From contig CAMLEQ010000153.1 of NCBI GenBank assembly GCA_946479015.1, forward strand, positions 1 through 8,245: a stretch of DNA of 8,245 bases, given 5' to 3'. The translations under genes and the position numbers were made by a program. Positions 1 through 5,481 of the stretch are shown one piece after another. The first letter of the stretch is position 1. Every line of letters starts with the position of its first letter. Under the pieces are notes generated by a model, which searched no databases, was not told the origin of the DNA, and worked only from the letters and a program-made list of their open reading frames with translations. This DNA is from an uncultured Gemmatimonadota bacterium. Lineage in GTDB: Bacteria > Gemmatimonadota > Gemmatimonadetes > Gemmatimonadales > Gemmatimonadaceae.

Positions 1-410
1 GCGGCGAGCGCCTTCGTGTCGCGGTGGCGCCCCGTGCGATCGTAGAGGAGCGGGAGCTCCACGTTGTCGAGCGCGCTCGTGCGCGCGAGCAGGTTGAAGC
101 CCTGGAACACGAAGCCGAGCTTCTGGTTGCGGAGATCGGCGAGCGCGTTCCGGCTCAGCCCATCCACGCGGATGTCGTCGAGCACGTAGCTCCCCTCGGT
201 GGGGACGTCGAGGCATCCGAGGATGTTCATGAGCGTGGACTTGCCGGAGCCCGAGGACCCCATGATCGCCACCAGCTCCCCCTGCTCCACCGTGAGGTCG
301 ACGCCACGCAGCGCGAGCACGCGATTCTCGCCGGCGCGATAGATCTTCTTCACGCCCTCGACGCGGATGACCGGCGACTCCGTCGCGGTCGTGGTCACGT
401 GGTCGCTCAT
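1..410 (-). CDS. MacB/LolD-type ABC transporter ATP-binding protein, C-terminal part missing
   Basis: This is the ATPase of a tripartite MacAB-like export or lipoprotein-release-type ABC system, acting on the cytoplasmic face of the inner membrane. The first 136 residues are visible; the gene runs off the left edge, so the signature motif, Walker B and any fused permease domain cannot be seen. Walker A is GSSGSGKST at residues 51-59 and the Q-loop is FVFQGFNL with Gln103. The stretch after it (LLARTSALDNVELPLLY) is typical of the MacB/LolD/FtsE group. The start is the ATG at 410, whose A is also the last base of the upstream adaptor's TGA stop (TGATG), implying translational coupling. The matching permease is expected just beyond the left edge, either as a separate gene or fused. 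The family call is secure; the substrate is unknown. Confidence 0.95.
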   Translation of the reverse strand, partial: MSDHVTTTATESPVIRVEGVKKIYRAGENRVLALRGVDLTVEQGELVAIMGSSGSGKSTLMNILGCLDVPTEGSYVLDDIRVDGLSRNALADLRNQKLGFVFQGFNLLARTSALDNVELPLLYDRTGRHRDTKALA

Positions 411-1699
411 CAGAGCCCTCCTCGCGGTCCCCGCGGGCCGCCCTGCGGCTGGAGCGGGTTGCGCGCCTGCTGTCCGGCGCTCGCGCTCGAGGCGCTCGAC
501 GCCGGCAGCCCGGTGATCACCTGCATTCCTTCCTTCACGCCCGTCCCCTCGACCACCGTGCGCTGGCCATCGGTGAGACCGGTGCGCACGCGCGCGGCGG
601 CGGGCTTGCCGTTCGCGTCCTGGTACCAGAGGAGGGCGCGCGGGGAGGTGGTGCCGGCGGGCGAGCCGCTCGCGGCGGCGCCGCGCTGCCGGCTTGCGGC
701 GGCGGAGTCGGCGCCCGAGCGCGCGGCGCCTCGCGAGGCGGCGGACTCGGCGCCGGTGCGCCCCGCGCGGAGCGTGGCGAGCATGTCCGCCGTGGGGCGG
801 ATGCGGAGCGCCGCGTTCGGGACGATGAGCGCATCGTTCGCCGAGCCGGTGAGGAACTGCACCGTCGCCGTCATGCCGGGGAGGAGCGCGCCATCCGGGT
901 TCGCGACGGTGACCACCACCGTGTAGTTCACCACGTTGTCCGCCGTCTTCGACTGGAGGCGCACCTGCTGCACCGCGCCGGTGAAGGTGCGGTTCGGGTA
1001 TGCCTGCACCGTGAAGCGCACCTGCTGTCCATCCTTGATCTGGCCGATGTCGCTCTCGTCGACGGACGCGAGGATCTGCATCTGCGAGAGGTCGTTGGCG
1101 ATCAGGAAGAGCTGCGGCGCCTGGAGGCTCGCGGCCACGGTCTGCCCGACGTCCACGTCGCGCTCCACCACCACACCGTCGATCGGCGCGTGGATGGCGG
1201 TGTACGAGAGGTTCTGCCGCGCGCGCTCGAGGGCGATCTGCGCCGAGCGCACGTTCGCCTTCGCGACGCCGTAGTTCGACTCGGCGGTGTTGTACTCGCT
1301 CGCCGTGACGATCTTCGCGTCGTAGAGCTGCTTCTCGCGGTCGTACTCCTGCTGCGCCTGGGTGAGCTGCGCCTGGTTGCGCGCCAGCCCGGCCTGCGCG
1401 TCCTCCACCGCCTGCTCGAGGAGGGTGGGATCGATGCGCGCCAGGAGCTGCCCCTTCTTCACCTTCTGATTGAAGTCGGTGTAGATGGCGGCGATCTGCC
1501 CGGACACCTGCGTGCCCACCTGCACCGTGGTGACGGCGTCGAGCGTGCCGGTGGCGGAGACCGTGGCCTCGAGATTGCCGCGCTCGACCGTGGCGAAGCG
1601 GTACGCCGGCGTCTCGCGCGCATCGGCGCGTCGATGGAGCCAGAGTCCCGTACCTGCCGCGAGCAGCGCGACCGCGATGGCGGCGTGGAGCTTTTTCAT
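410..1699 (-). CDS. Periplasmic adaptor subunit, MacA/HlyD family efflux RND-type membrane fusion protein
   Basis: A 429-residue periplasmic adaptor that would link an inner-membrane ABC exporter to an outer-membrane channel. An N-terminal signal or anchor segment spans about residues 4-21. A lipoyl half-motif (TVQVGTQVSGQIA, 58-70) precedes an alpha-helical hairpin (about 95-165). The second lipoyl half follows (AIHAPIDGVVVERDVDVGQTV, 168-188), then a beta-barrel domain (about 205-285) and a membrane-proximal domain (about 290-398). Two oddities stand out: a low-complexity Ala/Ser/Gly/Arg insertion at about 311-353 inside the membrane-proximal domain, and a Ser/Ala then Gly/Pro/Arg/Gln-rich tail (399-429). 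The ATG at 1699 is chosen because MKKLHAAIAV begins a signal sequence and GAGAGG lies about 5 bases upstream. An open frame continues to 1834 but encodes no recognisable protein. It is the first gene of the operon and overlaps the ATPase start by one base. Confidence 0.95.
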   Translation of the reverse strand: MKKLHAAIAVALLAAGTGLWLHRRADARETPAYRFATVERGNLEATVSATGTLDAVTTVQVGTQVSGQIAAIYTDFNQKVKKGQLLARIDPTLLEQAVEDAQAGLARNQAQLTQAQQEYDREKQLYDAKIVTASEYNTAESNYGVAKANVRSAQIALERARQNLSYTAIHAPIDGVVVERDVDVGQTVAASLQAPQLFLIANDLSQMQILASVDESDIGQIKDGQQVRFTVQAYPNRTFTGAVQQVRLQSKTADNVVNYTVVVTVANPDGALLPGMTATVQFLTGSANDALIVPNAALRIRPTADMLATLRAGRTGAESAASRGAARSGADSAAASRQRGAAASGSPAGTTSPRALLWYQDANGKPAAARVRTGLTDGQRTVVEGTGVKEGMQVITGLPASSASSASAGQQARNPLQPQGGPRGPRGGL

Positions 1700-1756
1700 G
1701 ACGACCTCTCGTTGGTTCGTGCAGCGGTTGCGTGGCGATTCACGCTCTGACAAATG

Positions 1757-1776
1757 TACGCGGGGAAAACCGCGTA
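1757..1776. promoter_or_regulatory. Inverted repeat upstream of the adaptor gene, possible operator
   Basis: TACGCGG and CCGCGTA form a perfect 7-bp inverted repeat around the 6-base centre GGAAAA, 58-77 bases upstream of the adaptor start. Immediately downstream on the minus strand is TACATTTG (1751-1758, minus), which fits the TAnnTTTG -7 element described for Bacteroidota. If that element is used, the inverted repeat would sit in the promoter spacer as an operator. I found no good -33 partner, so the promoter part is speculative. The repeat could instead form a hairpin in the 5' leader. Confidence 0.35.
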
Positions 1777-1841
1777 AGTTGCGTGTTTGCAATGGGTTGC
1801 ACGCTGGTGTCACGAATGGCACGGGGGGAGGCACGAACGGC

Positions 1842-1917
1842 GCGGGAAGCGGGAAGCGGCGCGCCGGGGGCGCGCCTGCGGGAAGCGGGAAGCGCGCGGG
1901 ACTCGGGAATCGGGAAT
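1842..1917. repeat. Direct repeats flanking a GC palindrome, plus related heptamer repeats
   Basis: Two identical 16-base copies of GCGGGAAGCGGGAAGC (1842-1857 and 1878-1893) flank the inverted repeat GGCGCGCC-GGG-GGCGCGCC (1858-1876). Each 16-mer contains the heptamer GGGAAGC twice. Shortly after, the related heptamer CGGGAAT occurs twice in tandem (1904-1910, 1911-1917). The stem could form a very stable 8-bp hairpin. The structure is seen directly; its role is unknown. It might be a dispersed intergenic repeat of the host lineage or an insulator between divergent promoters. Confidence 0.75.
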
Positions 1918-2062
1918 CGCCAGCCCTGGCCCCACTCCCGCCGGTCGCGGCGCACGGGCATACTCACTGGCCGAGTCGCTCCCCCGCTGAATTGCGAGCG
2001 CACCAGCTCGTGACCGCGTCGACACACGACCCCGCTCACTCACCACCTCACCGACTCACGCC

Positions 2063-3307
2063 ATGACGAACACGGGGGCGAGCATCGCCGAGGAGGCGCG
2101 ACTGGGGTGGCGCGAGCTGCTGCTCGTGTTCGCGTTCTGGACGGTGTTCGCGCTGCTCACGGTGGTGAACCGGTTGCTCGATCCGCGCGGGCTGCCGCCG
2201 CTCACGTCCGCGGTGGTGGTACTGCCGTTCGTGGAGTCGTACCTGTGGGCGCTGCTCACGCCGGTGATCTTCTGGATCACCAGCCGCTTCGACCCCGATC
2301 GGCGGCAGGCCGCGTGGCGCGCGCTGCTGTTCGTGCTCGTGGCGGTGGCCGCGGCGCTGCTGGTGGACGTGATCGTGGAGCTGCTCCGCTCGCGCTGGTT
2401 CCCGCCCTCGCCGCGGCGGCGCGGCGGCGGGCCGTTCGGCGTGTGGACGATCACGCGGCTCCGTTACCTGAACGACCTGATGGTGGCGTTCGCCGTGCTC
2501 GCCGCGGGGGTGGCGCGCGACTACTTCCTTCGCTACCGCACTCGTCAGGCGGAAGCGGTGCGGCTCCAGGCCGAGGCGGCGCGGCTCGAGGCGCAGCTCG
2601 CGGAAGCTCGGCTCGCGGTGCTGCGGTCGCAGCTCGATCCGCACTTCCTCTTCAACACGCTGCACGCCGTGTCCGCGCTCGTGGAGCGCGACCCCAAGGG
2701 GGTGCGGCGGATGATCGCGCGGCTGAGCGAGCTGCTGCGCTCCACGCTCGAGGGCTCGGCGGAGCAGGAGATCCCGCTCGCGCGCGAGGTGGACCTGCTC
2801 CGCCGCTACCTGGAGATCATGCAGATCCGCTTCCAGGGACGATTGGAGACGAGCATCGACCTGGAGCCCGGCGCGGCCGACGCGCTCGTGCCGAACCTCA
2901 TCCTGCAGCCGATCGTGGAGAACGCGCTGAAGCACGGCGTGGGGAAGAGCGAAGGGACGGGGCGGGTGGAGGTGCGCGCGCGGCGCGTGGGGGAGGATCT
3001 GGTGCTGAGCGTGCGGGACAGCGTGACGGGGGGCGTGGGGGCGGGCGCGGGAGCGAGCGCGGGAGCGAGCGCGGGGGCTGCCGGCGCAGAGGCGGGAGGG
3101 GCGGCGGTGGGGAGCGGCGACTGGGGGAGCGGGGAGAACAGCGCGGGCGTGGGGCTGCGCAACACGCGCGAGCGGCTGGAGCAGTTGTACGGGCGCCAGC
3201 AGCGGTTCGCGCTCCGGCGCGAGGATGGCGCGACCGTGGCCGAGGTGGTGCTGCCGTTCCACACGCGCGGGGACCTGCGGGCCGCCGGCGTGGCGGCGGG
3301 CGCGTGA
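2063..3307 (+). CDS. LytS/YehU-type sensor histidine kinase
   Basis: A 414-residue integral-membrane histidine kinase that autophosphorylates and passes phosphate to the regulator encoded 22 bases downstream. About four hydrophobic segments (near 18-36, 48-72, 86-107, 136-154) form a membrane domain without a recognisable sensor fold. A short charged coiled-coil linker (about 158-188) precedes the His_kinase box QLDPHFLFNTLH, with phosphoacceptor His194. The N box is IVENALKHG (Asn287) and the G2 box is GVGLRNTRERL (362-372). The G1 box is unusual: the expected DxGxG reads D319-S-V-T-G323, with the first Gly replaced by Val. A Gly/Ala/Ser-rich insertion (about 322-359) then fills the ATP lid, so activity may be altered. 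The ATG at 2063 has no visible Shine-Dalgarno sequence, but it gives an N-terminus that fits the family. The stimulus is unknown. Confidence 0.95.
   Translation: MTNTGASIAEEARLGWRELLLVFAFWTVFALLTVVNRLLDPRGLPPLTSAVVVLPFVESYLWALLTPVIFWITSRFDPDRRQAAWRALLFVLVAVAAALLVDVIVELLRSRWFPPSPRRRGGGPFGVWTITRLRYLNDLMVAFAVLAAGVARDYFLRYRTRQAEAVRLQAEAARLEAQLAEARLAVLRSQLDPHFLFNTLHAVSALVERDPKGVRRMIARLSELLRSTLEGSAEQEIPLAREVDLLRRYLEIMQIRFQGRLETSIDLEPGAADALVPNLILQPIVENALKHGVGKSEGTGRVEVRARRVGEDLVLSVRDSVTGGVGAGAGASAGASAGAAGAEAGGAAVGSGDWGSGENSAGVGLRNTRERLEQLYGRQQRFALRREDGATVAEVVLPFHTRGDLRAAGVAAGA
3028..3051 (+). other. G-quadruplex motif in the kinase coding strand
   Basis: Four G-runs of 6, 5, 3 and 3 bases are separated by loops of 3, 1 and 3 bases (G6-CGT-G5-C-G3-CGC-G3). 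This meets the usual G3+N1-7 definition of an intramolecular G-quadruplex. It lies on the coding (mRNA-like) strand and encodes the start of the ATP-lid insertion. Formation in vivo is inference. Confidence 0.6.
3049..3072 (+). repeat. 12-base tandem repeat, two exact copies, inside the kinase gene
   Basis: GGGAGCGAGCGC occurs twice head to tail (3049-3060, 3061-3072). The unit is a multiple of three, so it adds a Gly/Ala/Ser tetrapeptide per copy to the ATP-lid insertion without breaking the frame. It is the likely product of replication slippage in a G-rich tract and could vary in copy number between strains. Confidence 0.85.
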
Positions 3308-3329
3308 CGGCGCGAGCGGGAGGAGGGTG

Positions 3330-4184
3330 ATGGCGGAGCGGCGCGTGCTGCGCGTGATGATCGTGGACGACGAGCCCCTCGCGCGGCAGCGGCTGAAGGA
3401 TCTGCTGCGCGAGGAGCCCGACGTGGAGATCGTGGGGGAGGCGGGGGAGGGGAGCGCGGCGGTGGAAGGAATCCGACGGCTGCATCCCGACCTCGTGTTC
3501 CTCGACGTGCAGATGCCGGGGAAGACCGGGCTCGACGTGGCGCGCGAGGTGGGAGCGGACGCCATGCCGCCGACGATCTTCGTGACCGCGTACGACCAGT
3601 ACGCGCTCCAGGCGTTCGACCTCGCGGCGGTGGATTATCTGGTGAAGCCGTTCGACGACGAGCGCTTCGAGCAGGCGTTCCAGCGCGCGCGGCGGAGCAT
3701 CGAGCTGGAGGAGTTCGGGCGGATGCGCGCGCAGTTGCTGGCGGTGCTGGGGGGCGGGGGCGCGAGCGGAGACGGGACCGTGGGCGGCGGCGCGAGCGTG
3801 GAGAACGATGCCGCGGCGCGGGAGCGAGGTGCGTCGTCGCGCGCGCCGTACCTCGAGCGGATCGCGGTGGAGATGAAGGGGAAGGTGCGCGTGGTGCCAG
3901 TCGTGCAGATCGACTACATCACCGCGAGCGGGCCCTACGCCGAGCTGCACGTGGGCGATCGACGATTCGTGATCCGCGAGCCGATGCAGGAGTTGGAGGA
4001 GCGGCTCGACCCGCGGGAGTTCATGCGGATCCATCGCTCGGCGATCGTCAGGCTCGAGCTGATCGAGACGCTGCTGAAGGGGGAGGGGGGCGACTACGAG
4101 GTGGTGCTGCGGAACGGGGCGCGGTTGAGGGTGAGCAGGGGGAGGCGGGAGGCGTTGGAGAGGAAGTTGGGGGTGGGGGAGTGA
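3330..4184 (+). CDS. LytTR-family response regulator transcription factor
   Basis: A 284-residue AlgR/LytR-type regulator and presumed partner of the upstream kinase. The receiver domain (about 7-125) has the acidic pair Asp13-Asp14, phosphoacceptor Asp59 in FLDVQMPG, Thr86 in VTAYDQYALQAF and Lys106 in LVKPFDD. A Gly-rich low-complexity linker (about 139-172) leads to a LytTR DNA-binding domain (about 174-280: YLERIAVEMKGKVRVVPV, IDYITASGPYAELHV, FMRIHRSAIV). The linker DNA contains a G6-C-G5 run (3749-3760). The ATG at 3330 follows a strong GGAGGAGGG Shine-Dalgarno tract (3319-3327); the frame is open back to 3225, but that extension overlaps the kinase and is not receiver-like. LytTR proteins usually bind paired direct repeats; the divergent adaptor/ATPase operon is the obvious candidate target, but this is inferred from layout only. 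Confidence 0.96.
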   Translation: MAERRVLRVMIVDDEPLARQRLKDLLREEPDVEIVGEAGEGSAAVEGIRRLHPDLVFLDVQMPGKTGLDVAREVGADAMPPTIFVTAYDQYALQAFDLAAVDYLVKPFDDERFEQAFQRARRSIELEEFGRMRAQLLAVLGGGGASGDGTVGGGASVENDAAARERGASSRAPYLERIAVEMKGKVRVVPVVQIDYITASGPYAELHVGDRRFVIREPMQELEERLDPREFMRIHRSAIVRLELIETLLKGEGGDYEVVLRNGARLRVSRGRREALERKLGVGE

Positions 4185-4200
4185 CGGAGAGGTAGGACCT

Positions 4201-4265
4201 GGTGGCTGGACCACCATGGAACGCGTGTGGCGTGTGGGGAACTGACGGGATGAGGGGCGAGGTAG
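4201..4265 (+). repeat. 65-base repeat, copy A, just downstream of the LytTR gene
   Basis: Copy A of a repeat whose second copy lies in inverted orientation at 7399-7463; 56 of 65 bases match without gaps. The 15-base head GGTGGCTGGACCACC is identical and can fold as a 5-bp hairpin with loop CTGGA. A 21-base block (4219-4239) and the 9-base block ACTGACGGG (4241-4249) are also identical, and divergence rises toward the end. It begins 16 bases after the regulator's stop codon, so it may be the 3' end of that transcript. No T-tract follows, so it is not a standard intrinsic terminator. Confidence 0.85.
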
Positions 4266-4324
4266 AGCGCGTGTGGTGCGTAGAAGGCGGGTGTAGGCTC
4301 GAGGAAGCAGGAGCGACGTGAGCA

Positions 4325-4348
4325 GGCAGGCCGAGCTGGCGGCTTGCC
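4325..4348 (+). terminator. Hairpin upstream of the HNH gene, possible terminator or leader structure
   Basis: GGCAGGCCG pairs with CGGCTTGCC over 9 bp, with one G-U wobble in the RNA and a 6-base loop (AGCTGG). No T-run follows. It could end transcripts from the kinase-regulator operon or form part of the HNH gene's control region, since its right arm overlaps the possible promoter at 4344-4373. Base pairing is seen; function is inferred. Confidence 0.35.
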
Positions 4349-4373
4349 GAATTGACTCCTGTCGCTACGTTTC
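4344..4373 (+). promoter_or_regulatory. Possible promoter of the HNH gene
   Basis: TTGCCG (4344-4349) is followed after 16 bases by TACGTT (4366-4371), which is weak by sigma-70 standards. The longer word TACGTTTC (4366-4373) resembles the TAnnTTTG -7 element of Bacteroidota, with TTG 19 bases upstream as a possible -33 element. If used, transcription would start roughly 20-25 bases before the GTG start codon. This is a weak call based on motif resemblance only. Confidence 0.25.
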
Positions 4374-4400
4374 TTCCGCCGCAGCCTCCGGAGCCGTCAC

Positions 4401-5345
4401 GTGCGTGCGTACATCGGCGTCACCGACTTCGATTGGTACAGCCTGCTCTCCAGTCTGCCCGACCTCGACGAGGTGAACTTCTGGCAGCCGGGCGGAAGCA
4501 AGGTGTTCCGCGCGCTCTCCGTTGGTGATCTCTTTCTCTTCAAGCTCCACAGCCCGCGAAACTACATCGTCGGCGGCGGCTTCTTCGCTCATGCCAACCT
4601 CGTCGGGCTGAGCGTGGCGTGGGGGGCGTTCGGCATCAAGAACGGCGTCAGGTCGCTGGACGACATGCGCGATCGCATCGGGCGGCTGAGACGCGTCGCC
4701 GTGGATGCTCGGGAGGACTATCGGATCGGCTGCATCATTCTGGAGCAGCCGTTCTTCCTCGAGCAGCAGGATTGGATTCCCGCGCCAACCGACTTCCATC
4801 CGAACATCGTGCAGGGAAAGACATACGACCTCACCGTGGGCGAGGGTGCGCGCCTGTGGGCCGCGCTCCAGCTGGTGCTCGCGCGACGCGCGGTCTTGCC
4901 CGGACGCGTGGCAGAGGCGGAGCGGGACTGGAATCCGGAGTCTCCCATGTTCGCCGAAGCTGCGCTCGCGCGCCGACGCCTCGGTCAGGGTGCGTTCCGC
5001 ATTCTCATCACGGATACCTACGAGCGGCGCTGCGCGGTCACTCGCGAGAAGATCCTGCCAATCCTCGACGCCGCGCACATCCGTCCCGTGAGTCAGGGAG
5101 GCGTGCACCGCCTCGACAATGGTCTGCTGATGCGAACGGACATCCACACGCTGTTCGATCGCGGCTACGTGACCGTTACCCCCGAGTATCGGTTTCGGGT
5201 GAGCCATCGGCTGAAGGATGATTTCGACAACGGTAGACAGTATTACGAGCTCGAAGGGACGGAGCTCTGGGTACCGCAGACGGTCGAGCGCCGGCCATCG
5301 CGTGAGCTGCTCGAGTGGCATGGCGATACCGTCTTTCTCGCCTGA
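4401..5345 (+). CDS. Stand-alone HNH endonuclease (HNH_2 type) with a conserved N-terminal domain
   Basis: A 314-residue protein ending in an HNH nuclease domain (about 205-260). Candidate metal and catalytic residues are His226 in DAAHIRPV, Asn240 in LDNGLL and His249 in RTDIHTLFDRG, with Cys211 in RRCAVT; the common second Cys of zinc-finger HNH proteins is absent. The N-terminal 160 residues (MRAYIGVTDFDWYSLL, EVNFWQPGGSKVFRAL, LFLFKLH, IVGGGFFAH) match, from memory, a widespread uncharacterised family in which this block always precedes HNH. Its strand-rich FLFK-x-H pattern suggests a PUA/EVE-like base reader, which would make it a candidate modification-dependent restriction enzyme; that is inference. 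The GTG start has GGAG 7 bases upstream, and family members begin at the same Met-Arg-Ala. No methyltransferase lies nearby. The gene converges on the M56 gene. Confidence 0.9.
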   Translation: MRAYIGVTDFDWYSLLSSLPDLDEVNFWQPGGSKVFRALSVGDLFLFKLHSPRNYIVGGGFFAHANLVGLSVAWGAFGIKNGVRSLDDMRDRIGRLRRVAVDAREDYRIGCIILEQPFFLEQQDWIPAPTDFHPNIVQGKTYDLTVGEGARLWAALQLVLARRAVLPGRVAEAERDWNPESPMFAEAALARRRLGQGAFRILITDTYERRCAVTREKILPILDAAHIRPVSQGGVHRLDNGLLMRTDIHTLFDRGYVTVTPEYRFRVSHRLKDDFDNGRQYYELEGTELWVPQTVERRPSRELLEWHGDTVFLA

Positions 5346-5405
5346 ATGGCGCGGCGTGGAAGCTCGGGCCACAGCGATCGCGTGGAGCATGGGTGCGGAA
5401 ACGAG

Positions 5406-5432
5406 CGTGGCGAGGCTCAGAGCCTCGCCACG
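5406..5432. terminator. Perfect 12-bp hairpin between convergent genes, likely bidirectional terminator
   Basis: CGTGGCGAGGCT and AGCCTCGCCACG are perfect complements with a 3-base loop (CAG). The hairpin lies 60 bases after the HNH stop codon and about 50 bases after the end of the M56 gene on the other strand. Only short T-bearing tails follow on either side (AATTGTCTGTG on plus, CTCGTTTCC on minus), so intrinsic termination is plausible but not textbook. The remainder of 5346-5481 shows nothing else. Confidence 0.6.
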
Positions 5433-5481
5433 AATTGTCTGTGTGTCGATGACGCCGGTCGCGCCCTCGGCGGCATCGGCG

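Larger units (their letters stand above)
1700..2062. promoter_or_regulatory. Divergent intergenic region between adaptor operon and kinase-regulator pair
   Basis: These 363 bases separate two outward-transcribed operons, so promoters for both should lie here. The half next to the adaptor is AT-richer and holds the inverted repeat at 1757-1776 and three same-direction GTTGC(G/A)(T/C)G octamers, at 1727-1734, 1778-1785 and 1796-1803. These could be regulator sites, for example for the neighbouring LytTR protein. The centre holds the repeat structure at 1842-1917. The half next to the kinase (about 1918-2062) has no convincing -35/-10 pair, and no Shine-Dalgarno sequence precedes the kinase ATG. 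Its last 30 bases are C/A-rich and repeat the word CTCAC. No credible gene was found inside. The promoter content is inference from gene layout. Confidence 0.5.

Noticed and set aside
1700..1834. N-terminal extension of the adaptor gene upstream of 1699
   Set aside because: The extra 45 residues precede the signal sequence, run through the inverted repeat and likely promoter, and are low in conserved features; the ATG at 1699 has its own ribosome binding site.
1842..1917. CRISPR array
   Set aside because: Repeats are too short (7-16 bases), there are no regular unique spacers and no cas genes are nearby.
2048..3565. Long open frame on the minus strand opposite the kinase gene (about 505 codons)
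   Set aside because: Its product is a His/Arg/Pro-rich string with no domain, and it is fully antisense to a clear histidine kinase and part of the regulator. It is a by-product of high GC and third-position bias.
2898..4217. Second long minus-strand open frame opposite the kinase and regulator genes
   Set aside because: Composition is Pro/Arg/His-rich without motifs, and it lies antisense to well-supported genes; it has no ribosome binding site of note.
4401..5345. Homing endonuclease or group I/II intron
   Set aside because: The HNH gene is a free-standing gene with its own start signals and a conserved N-terminal domain; it does not interrupt another gene, and no intron or intein motifs are visible.
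4365..5390. Minus-strand open frame opposite the HNH gene (341 codons)
   Set aside because: The plus-strand HNH protein has conserved catalytic motifs and a Shine-Dalgarno sequence; the antisense product matches nothing I recognise and spans the convergent region.
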